From contig NZ_LIVV01000003.1 in the NCBI RefSeq assembly GCF_001905825.1, positions 42,904 through 106,903 of the forward strand: a DNA stretch of 64,000 nt. Reading direction: 5' to 3'. The notes under the pieces were generated by a model. That model was not told the DNA's origin. It saw only the letters and a program-made list of their open reading frames with translations, and searched no databases. Positions within the stretch are counted from its first letter, which is position 1. Each line of letters begins with the position of its first letter. Source of the DNA: Streptomyces sp. CB02009. Lineage in GTDB: Bacteria > Actinomycetota > Actinomycetes > Streptomycetales > Streptomycetaceae. Both the position numbers and the translations under genes were made by a program. Shown in pieces: positions 58,557-64,000 of this stretch.

Positions 58557-60509
58557 GTGTCGATGTCCCCTGCACCCCACGACTCCGCACAGCCCACCCC
58601 CGCCACCACAGCTCCCGCCCCTGTCGCCGGGGCCGCACCGGTGCCGGCACCCGCCGTCGCACCGACGCCGCCCGCCGTCGAACCGGCGTCGGCTCCCACG
58701 CCAGCCTCCGCCGCCGCACTGACGCCGGCTCCCGCCCTGCCCGCGCCCCCCGAACTCCTGTCACCGCCCGAGCTGAACGCCGCCGCCTGGACCAGGGCCT
58801 CCTCCCGGCTCCTCGCCAAGGCCCTTGCCGAGTTCGCCTACGAGGAGATCGTCGAACCCGCTCCCGTGGAGAACGAACGGGACCTCCACACCCTGCGGCT
58901 CGACGACGGCACCACCCTCGCCTTCCGCGCCCGCCGAGGCGCCTACGGCAGCTGGTCCGTCGCCGCCGACTCGATCACCCACGAGGGCCGGCCCATGACC
59001 GACGCCCTCGACTTCCTGGTCCGCGCCCGCCGCCTCCTCCAGCTCGACGGCGCCACCCTCGGCCACCTCATCCGCGAGCTCTCCGCCACCCTCGCCGCCG
59101 ACGCCCGCCTCGACCACACCGCCCTCTCCGCCGCGCGGCTCGCCGACCTCTCCTACGCCGAGCTCGAAGGGCACCAGACCGGCCACCCCTGGCTCGTCCT
59201 CAACAAGGGCCGCATCGGTTTCTCCGCTACCGACGCCGCCCTCTGGGCACCGGAGGCCCGCCGCGCCACCCGGCTGCCGTGGATCGCCGTCAGCAACCGC
59301 CTGGCCGCCTACCGGGGCGTGTCCGGGCTCTCCACCCCCGACCGCCTCTACGCCCAGGAACTCGACCCCGGGGTCCACGCCGCGTTCCGCGCCGAACTGA
59401 CCGCCCGAGGACACGAACCCGACGGCTATCTCCTGCTGCCCGTGCACCCTTGGCAGTGGGACGAGATCCTGCTTCCGCTCTACGCCCCGGCCATCGCCGC
59501 CGGGACCGTCGTCCCGCTCTCCGCGGACGGAGACCTCCGGCTGCCGCAGCAGTCGGTCCGCACCTTCCTCAACACCAGCCGTCCCGACCGGCACACCGTC
59601 AAACTCCCGCTGTCCGTGCTCAACACCCTCGTCTGGCGCGGTCTGCCCACCGAACGTACCCTCGCCGCCCCGGCCGTCACCGCCTGGGTCCACGGCCTCC
59701 GCGAGGCCGACCCCTTTCTGCGGGACGAATGCGGGGTGATCCTCCTCGGCGAGGTCGCCTCCGTCACCGTCGAGCACCCCCTGTACGACCGGCTGCCCGA
59801 AGTCCCGTACCAGTACAAGGAACTCCTCGGAGCCATCTGGCGCGAACCGCTGCGCCTGCCCCCGGGCGAGCGGGCCCGCACCCTCGCCTCCCTCCTGCAC
59901 ACCGACCCGCAGGGACGGGCCTTCGTCGCCGAACTCGTCGAGCGCTCCGGACTCGCTCCGGCCGTCTGGCTGCAGCACCTCTTCGCCGCGCTGCTGCCCC
60001 CGCTGCTGCACTTCCTCTACCGCTACGGCACGGTCTTCTCCCCGCACGGCGAGAACGCCATCGTCGTCTACGACGGGGAGGACGTCCCCGTACGCCTGGC
60101 GATCAAGGACTTCGTCGACGACGTGAACATCAGCGCCCAGCCGCTCCCCGAGCACGACACCCTGCCGGACGACGTGCGCGCCGTCCTGCTGACCGAGGAG
60201 CCCGACTTCCTCGTCCAGTTCATCCATTCGGGGCTCTTCGTCGGCGTCTTCCGCTATCTGGCACCGCTCTGCGAGGAGCAACTCGATGTGCCGGAGGCGG
60301 ACTTCTGGTCCCTCGTTCGCGCGGAGATCCTGCGTCACCAGGCGCGCTTCCCCGAGCTGAAGGAACGGTTCGAGCTCTTCGACCTCCTCACCCCCCGGAT
60401 CGAGCGGCTCTGCCTCAACCGCAACCGTCTGCACCTGGACGGCTACCGGGACCGCCCCGAGCGGCCCCATGCGGCCGTCCACGGCACCGTGCCCAACCCG
60501 CTCGCGTGA
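58557..60509 (+). CDS. IucA/IucC-family NIS siderophore synthetase (second)
   Basis: A 650-aa ligase, probably adding the second amine to complete the siderophore (RhbF-like by position). Motifs: LLPVHPWQWDEILLPLY, VKLPLSVLNTLVWRGLPTER, YGTVFSPHGENAIVVY and DFVDDVNIS. The first 70 residues are Ala/Pro/Thr repeats (PTPATTAPAPVAGAAPVPAP). I chose GTG 58557 (GAGGAG 5 bp upstream); ATG 58563 is an alternative. It is the last siderophore gene; dinG begins 49 bp later on the same strand. Confidence 0.87.
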   Translation: MSMSPAPHDSAQPTPATTAPAPVAGAAPVPAPAVAPTPPAVEPASAPTPASAAALTPAPALPAPPELLSPPELNAAAWTRASSRLLAKALAEFAYEEIVEPAPVENERDLHTLRLDDGTTLAFRARRGAYGSWSVAADSITHEGRPMTDALDFLVRARRLLQLDGATLGHLIRELSATLAADARLDHTALSAARLADLSYAELEGHQTGHPWLVLNKGRIGFSATDAALWAPEARRATRLPWIAVSNRLAAYRGVSGLSTPDRLYAQELDPGVHAAFRAELTARGHEPDGYLLLPVHPWQWDEILLPLYAPAIAAGTVVPLSADGDLRLPQQSVRTFLNTSRPDRHTVKLPLSVLNTLVWRGLPTERTLAAPAVTAWVHGLREADPFLRDECGVILLGEVASVTVEHPLYDRLPEVPYQYKELLGAIWREPLRLPPGERARTLASLLHTDPQGRAFVAELVERSGLAPAVWLQHLFAALLPPLLHFLYRYGTVFSPHGENAIVVYDGEDVPVRLAIKDFVDDVNISAQPLPEHDTLPDDVRAVLLTEEPDFLVQFIHSGLFVGVFRYLAPLCEEQLDVPEADFWSLVRAEILRHQARFPELKERFELFDLLTPRIERLCLNRNRLHLDGYRDRPERPHAAVHGTVPNPLA

Positions 60510-60558
60510 CGCGCGCGCGTGCCTCGCTGTCAGTGGCGCCCCGTAGGCTGGACGGGCT

Positions 60559-62532
60559 ATGACGAAGCCATCCCTCCCCGACCTCCTCCACGCCGCCGTC
60601 ACCGCCGTCGGCGGCACGGAGCGGCCCGGCCAGGTCACCATGGCCGAGGCCGTGGCCGAGGCCATCGACGACAACTCCCACCTCCTCGTCCAGGCCGGCA
60701 CCGGCACGGGCAAGTCGCTCGGCTACCTGGTGCCGGCGCTGGCCCAGGGCGAGCGGGTGGTGGTGGCCACGGCCACCCTGGCGCTCCAGCGCCAGCTCGT
60801 CGAGCGTGACCTCCCGCGCACGGTCGACGCGCTGCATCCGCAGCTGCGCCGCCGCCCCCAGTTCGCCATGCTCAAGGGCCGCTCGAACTACCTCTGTCTG
60901 CACCGGCTCCACGAAGGGGTCCCGCAGGACGAGGAGGAGGGCCTCTTCGACCCGTTCGAGGCGGCCGCGCCCAGCAGCAAGCTGGGCCAGGACCTGATGC
61001 GGCTCCGGGACTGGTCGGACGAGACGGAGACCGGCGACCGGGACGACCTGACGCCCGGTGTCTCCGACAAGGCCTGGGCCCAGGTCTCGGTCTCCTCCCG
61101 CGAATGCCTCGGCGCGAGCAAGTGCGCCTACGGCCCCGAGTGCTTCGCCGAGTCGGCCCGCGAGCGGGCCAAGCTCGCCGATGTCGTCGTCACCAACCAC
61201 GCCCTCCTCGCGATCGACGCCATCGAGGGTGCCCCGGTGCTCCCGCAGCACGAGGTCCTGATCGTCGACGAGGCCCACGAGCTGGTCTCCCGGGTCACCG
61301 GGGTCGCCACGGGCGAGCTCACCCCCGGCCAGGTCAACCGCGCCGTGCGGCGGTCCTCGAAGCTGGTCGACGAGAAGGTCGCCGACCAGCTGCAGACCGC
61401 GGCCGAGGGCTTCGAGCGGGTCATGGAGCTGGCCCTGCCGGGCCGTCTGGAGGAGATCCCGGAGGACCTCGCGTACGCCCTGATGGCGCTGCGCGACGCC
61501 GCCCGCGCCGTGATCACGGCGCTGGGCTCCACCCGCGACCGGTCCGTGCAGGACGAGGACGCGGTGCGGAAGCAGGCCATGGCCTCCGTGGAGACCGTCC
61601 ACGGTGTGGCGGAGCGGATCACCCAAGGCTCGGAGTACGACGTCGTCTGGTACGAGCGGCACGACCGTTTCGGAGCCTCGGTGCGGGTCGCGCCGCTCAC
61701 CGTCTCGGGTCTGCTGCGCGAGAAGCTGTTCACGGAGCGGTCCGTGGTGCTGGCCTCGGCGACGCTCAAGCTGGGCGGCGACTTCAACGGCGTCGGTGCG
61801 TCGCTGGGGCTCGCTCCGGAGGGCACCACGGGTGACGACCTGCCGGTCTGGAAGGGGCTCGACGTCGGCTCCCCGTTCGACTACCCCCGGCAGGGCATTC
61901 TCTACGTCGCGAAGCACCTCTCCCGTCCCGCGCGGGACGGGGACCGAGGCGACATGCTCGACGAGCTGACCGAGCTGATGCAGGCGGCCGGCGGGCGGAC
62001 CCTGGGTCTGTTCTCCTCGATGCGCGCGGCGCAGCAGGCGGCGGAGGAGCTGCGGGTCCGGGTCCCGGAGCTCCCGATCCTGCTCCAGGGTGAGGACACC
62101 CTCGGCGAGCTGATCAAGAACTTCGCGGCCGATCCGAAGACCTGTCTTTTCGGCACGCTGTCGCTCTGGCAGGGCGTGGACGTCCCGGGGGCCAGCTGCC
62201 AGCTGGTCGTCATGGACAAGATCCCGTTCCCGCGCCCGGACGATCCGCTGATGAGCGCCCGGCAGAAGGCCGTCGAGGAGGCCGGGGGCAACGGCTTCAT
62301 GGCGGTCGCGGCGACCCACGCCGCCCTGCTCATGGCGCAGGGCGCGGGTCGGCTCGTACGGGCCACGGGGGATCGGGGTGTCGTGGCGGTTCTCGACCCC
62401 CGGTTGGCGACGGCACGGTACGGCAGCTATCTGAAGGCCTCGCTGCCCGACTTCTGGTACACGACCGACCGCAACCAGGTGCGGAAGTCGCTGGCGGCCA
62501 TCGATGCCGCCTCGAAGGCGGCGGATGCCTGA
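60559..62532 (+). CDS. dinG: DinG/YoaA-type ATP-dependent DNA helicase
   Basis: A 657-aa superfamily 2 helicase of the XPD/DinG group. Walker A is LVQAGTGTGKSLGYLVPALA (about 44-63) and the DEAH box is VLIVDEAHEL. Four Cys fit an iron-sulfur site: one in SNYLCLHRL and three in SRECLGASKCAYGPECFAES. Motif VI is MAQGAGRLVRATGDRGVVAV. It probably resolves DNA structures during repair. ATG 60559 has a poor ribosome binding site. It is convergent with lexA, sharing a strong terminator; no SOS box was seen just upstream. Confidence 0.93.
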   Translation: MTKPSLPDLLHAAVTAVGGTERPGQVTMAEAVAEAIDDNSHLLVQAGTGTGKSLGYLVPALAQGERVVVATATLALQRQLVERDLPRTVDALHPQLRRRPQFAMLKGRSNYLCLHRLHEGVPQDEEEGLFDPFEAAAPSSKLGQDLMRLRDWSDETETGDRDDLTPGVSDKAWAQVSVSSRECLGASKCAYGPECFAESARERAKLADVVVTNHALLAIDAIEGAPVLPQHEVLIVDEAHELVSRVTGVATGELTPGQVNRAVRRSSKLVDEKVADQLQTAAEGFERVMELALPGRLEEIPEDLAYALMALRDAARAVITALGSTRDRSVQDEDAVRKQAMASVETVHGVAERITQGSEYDVVWYERHDRFGASVRVAPLTVSGLLREKLFTERSVVLASATLKLGGDFNGVGASLGLAPEGTTGDDLPVWKGLDVGSPFDYPRQGILYVAKHLSRPARDGDRGDMLDELTELMQAAGGRTLGLFSSMRAAQQAAEELRVRVPELPILLQGEDTLGELIKNFAADPKTCLFGTLSLWQGVDVPGASCQLVVMDKIPFPRPDDPLMSARQKAVEEAGGNGFMAVAATHAALLMAQGAGRLVRATGDRGVVAVLDPRLATARYGSYLKASLPDFWYTTDRNQVRKSLAAIDAASKAADA

Positions 62533-62582
62533 GGTCCCACCCTGCCGATCCCCGGCGCACCGGGGCTCGGCAGGACACGGCA

Positions 62583-62617
62583 GGGCCCCGGGACCGGCGC
62601 AGTGGGTCCCGGGGCCC
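62583..62617. terminator. Bidirectional terminator between dinG and lexA
   Basis: GGGCCCCGGGACC and GGTCCCGGGGCCC form a perfect 13-bp stem with a 9-nt loop, 50 bp past dinG and 21 bp past lexA. Confidence 0.82.
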
Positions 62618-62638
62618 GGTCAGAGCCGGCGGGCTGGG

Positions 62639-63427
62639 TCAGACCCGCCGAAGCACCGCCACGACCTTCCCGAGGATGGTCGCTTCGTCACCGGGGATGG
62701 GCTGGTACGCCGCGTTGTGCGGGAGCAGCCAGACGTGACCGTCCTCGCGCTTGAAGCGCTTGACCGTGGCCTCGCCGTCCAGCATCGCCGCGACGATGTC
62801 GCCGTTCTCCGCGACGGGCTGACGGCGGACGGTGACCCAGTCGCCGTCACAGATGGCGGCCTCGATCATCGAGTCGCCGACGACCTTGAGGACGAACAGC
62901 TCGCCGTCGCCGACCAGCTGCCGGGGGAGGGGGAAGACGTCCTCGACGGACTCCTCGGCGAGGATCGGGCCACCGGCCGCGATCCGGCCGACCAGCGGTA
63001 CGTACGACGCGGCGGGCTTGCCCGTGGTGTCCGTCGGCTGGGTGCTCGGCTGGTCGGAGCCGCGCACCTCGTACGCCCGGGGGCGGTGCGGGTCCCGGCG
63101 CAGGAAGCCCTTGCGCTCCAGCGCCATGAGCTGGTGCGCCACCGAGGACGTGCTGGACAGGCCGACGGCCTGGCCGATCTCGCGCATCGACGGCGGGTAG
63201 CCGCGCCGCTGGACCGAGTCGCGGATGACTTCGATGACCCTGCGCTGCCGGTCGGTGAGACCGGAGCTGTCGGCTCGGATGCCTGGAGGTCGCCCGGGGA
63301 GGGCGCGGGCAGGTCGCCCGGGCTCCTCACCGTTCATGCTTGTGTCGTTCATGGCGTGCACCGGCTCGAGTCGGCCCTGGGAGCGGTCCTGGGCGGTGAT
63401 GGCGGCACTGTCTGCGGTGGTGGTCAC
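62639..63427 (-). CDS. lexA: LexA, SOS repressor
   Basis: A 262-aa repressor-protease. The winged helix (about 60-120) reads [20 protein letters not shown] and [20 protein letters not shown]. The autocleavage site is Ala-Gly in [10 protein letters not shown], with catalytic Ser in [11 protein letters not shown] and Lys in [11 protein letters not shown]. RecA-ssDNA triggers cleavage and derepression. GTG 63427 gives the usual streptomycete N-terminus ([15 protein letters not shown]). A LexA box lies upstream, consistent with autoregulation. Confidence 0.96.
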   Translation of the reverse strand: MTTTADSAAITAQDRSQGRLEPVHAMNDTSMNGEEPGRPARALPGRPPGIRADSSGLTDRQRRVIEVIRDSVQRRGYPPSMREIGQAVGLSSTSSVAHQLMALERKGFLRRDPHRPRAYEVRGSDQPSTQPTDTTGKPAASYVPLVGRIAAGGPILAEESVEDVFPLPRQLVGDGELFVLKVVGDSMIEAAICDGDWVTVRRQPVAENGDIVAAMLDGEATVKRFKREDGHVWLLPHNAAYQPIPGDEATILGKVVAVLRRV

Positions 63428-63493
63428 GTCGGCGGCCCCTCTCGAATGGTCTCCCTGGCTGGCACAACGGTAGTGGCTTTCGAAAGGTTGCGC

Positions 63494-63507
63494 CAAACAC
63501 ACGTTCG
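63494..63507 (-). promoter_or_regulatory. LexA-binding site (SOS box) for lexA
   Basis: CAAACACACGTTCG differs at one position from the actinobacterial/Gram-positive SOS consensus CGAACACACGTTCG. It is 67 bp upstream of the lexA start, the expected place for autorepression. Confidence 0.75.
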
Positions 63508-63706
63508 AGTGAAAATTCGCAGATTGCCTTACGCGTATACGCATGCGGGTGTATGTACGCTCTCGCGCCGCCGCCCTGACGCGGACGTCACGGTAGCCTT
63601 CGCGGCTGGGCCGCGCGCGGTGCACCCTCCCAGTGTCGCATTCGGAAGGGCTGAATCGCGGGAGCGGACGCCTCGCGACACGCGGAACGTCCGGAATCGC
63701 CGCCAA

Positions 63707-63753
63707 CCCAAGATCTAGTGGTTGGATGGCATCGGCCACCCAGGGGTAGTGGT
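63707..63753 (+). promoter_or_regulatory. Paired NrdR-box-like sites upstream of nrdR
   Basis: CCCAAGATCTAGTGG (63707-63721) is a near-palindrome around AGATCT. A second site ending GGTAGTGG (about 63738-63752) is aligned exactly 31 bp further on. NrdR sites occur as two roughly 16-bp boxes about three helical turns apart, as here. This would autoregulate nrdR and the nrdJ gene expected after it. Confidence 0.55.
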
Positions 63754-63860
63754 CCCCGGTCTGCCGGGGCCGCGCGCATCGCCTATGCTGGTGGTCGCTT
63801 CGCAGGGCCTTGACGGGCCGGTGAGGCTTGTCAGTCGTGCCGTGAGAAGGGTCGAAACCA

Positions 63861-64000
63861 ATGCACTGCCCCTTCTGCAGGCACCCCGACAGCCGCGTCG
63901 TCGACAGTCGCACCACCGACGACGGGACGTCGATCCGGCGTCGTCGCCAGTGCCCCGACTGCTCCCGTCGTTTCACGACGGTGGAGACCTGCTCGCTCAT
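63861..64000 (+). CDS. nrdR: NrdR, ribonucleotide reductase repressor (5' part)
   Basis: The first 46 codons are in the window; the gene runs off the right edge. The zinc ribbon is complete: [17 protein letters not shown] with Cys3 and Cys6, and [17 protein letters not shown] with Cys31 and Cys34. NrdR is a zinc, ATP/dATP-binding repressor of ribonucleotide reductase genes; in Streptomyces nrdR normally precedes nrdJ, which codes for the B12-dependent enzyme. The ATG follows GAGAAGGG. The paired boxes upstream support autoregulation. Confidence 0.93.
   Translation, partial: MHCPFCRHPDSRVVDSRTTDDGTSIRRRRQCPDCSRRFTTVETCSL

Larger units (their letters stand above)
63428..63860. other. 433-bp divergent region between lexA and nrdR
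   Basis: It contains the lexA SOS box (63494-63507), an A/T-rich stretch with alternating CGTATACGCATGCG-like purine-pyrimidine DNA near 63530-63550, and paired NrdR-like boxes near 63707 and 63738. No small gene is convincing here. Confidence 0.6.

Noticed and set aside
63661..63860. Cobalamin riboswitch upstream of nrdR
   Set aside because: I could not find the conserved B12-box word or the expected fold; the paired NrdR boxes explain the region better.

Overview
The window is a high-GC actinobacterial chromosome segment, almost certainly Streptomyces. The evidence is the very strong G/C bias at third codon positions, frequent GTG starts, ATGA/GTGA start-stop overlaps, TTA codons confined to a regulator, and a gene order that (from memory, unverified) matches the S. 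coelicolor block from gluABCD through miaB, miaA, dapF, rshA and hflX to lexA and nrdR. No rRNA, tRNA, transposase, integrase or CRISPR array was seen.

Layout. 1-6070: reverse-strand glutamate ABC transporter (gluA, gluB, gluC, start of gluD), a divergent two-component system and a TAXI-type binding protein. 6310-10065: three tandem secreted RCC1-repeat proteins. 10727-13810: three secreted proteins, two of which share a module with possible pore-former-like character. 13856-30616: an accessory block that looks like an undescribed specialised-metabolism locus. It has a second glutamyl-tRNA synthetase, an MFS exporter, a luciferase-like monooxygenase, a LysR regulator, an EamA transporter, a YCII-LuxR fusion regulator with two TTA codons and a Pro1 tautomerase. 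A terminator-bounded seven-gene operon follows: maleate-isomerase-like protein, FAD monooxygenase, cysteine-free racemase-fold protein, HemB, HemA, NDP-forming acyl-CoA synthetase and HemL. 30774-37513: Ohr, CaiB-type CoA transferase, MMPL transporter, NarL-type two-component system and DedA. 37789-50423: conserved core with miaB, miaA, dapF, an RSH (ppGpp) protein, a secreted M1 peptidase, hflX and small proteins. 50628-53233: two tandem lipoprotein serine proteases. 53549-60509: an NRPS-independent siderophore operon. 60559-64000: dinG, lexA and the start of nrdR.

How the accessory block may work. The encoded enzymes form a complete private C5 route: glutamate to Glu-tRNA (GltX copy), to glutamate-1-semialdehyde (HemA), to 5-aminolevulinate (HemL), to porphobilinogen or a related product (HemB). 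There is no hemC or hemD, so the flux does not point to tetrapyrroles. HemB lacks the cysteines of the zinc-type enzyme. The oxygenases, tautomerase and two unusual Asp/Glu-racemase-fold proteins could then remodel 5-aminolevulinate or the pyrrole, the CoA synthetase could activate a carboxylate, and the MFS or EamA proteins could export the product. The two TTA codons predict bldA control. All of this is inference from gene content. The product is unknown.

The rest is mostly housekeeping, with regulatory sites visible in places: an SOS box before lexA, paired NrdR-like boxes before nrdR, several perfect palindromes in divergent promoters, and many strong hairpin terminators at convergent gene ends.
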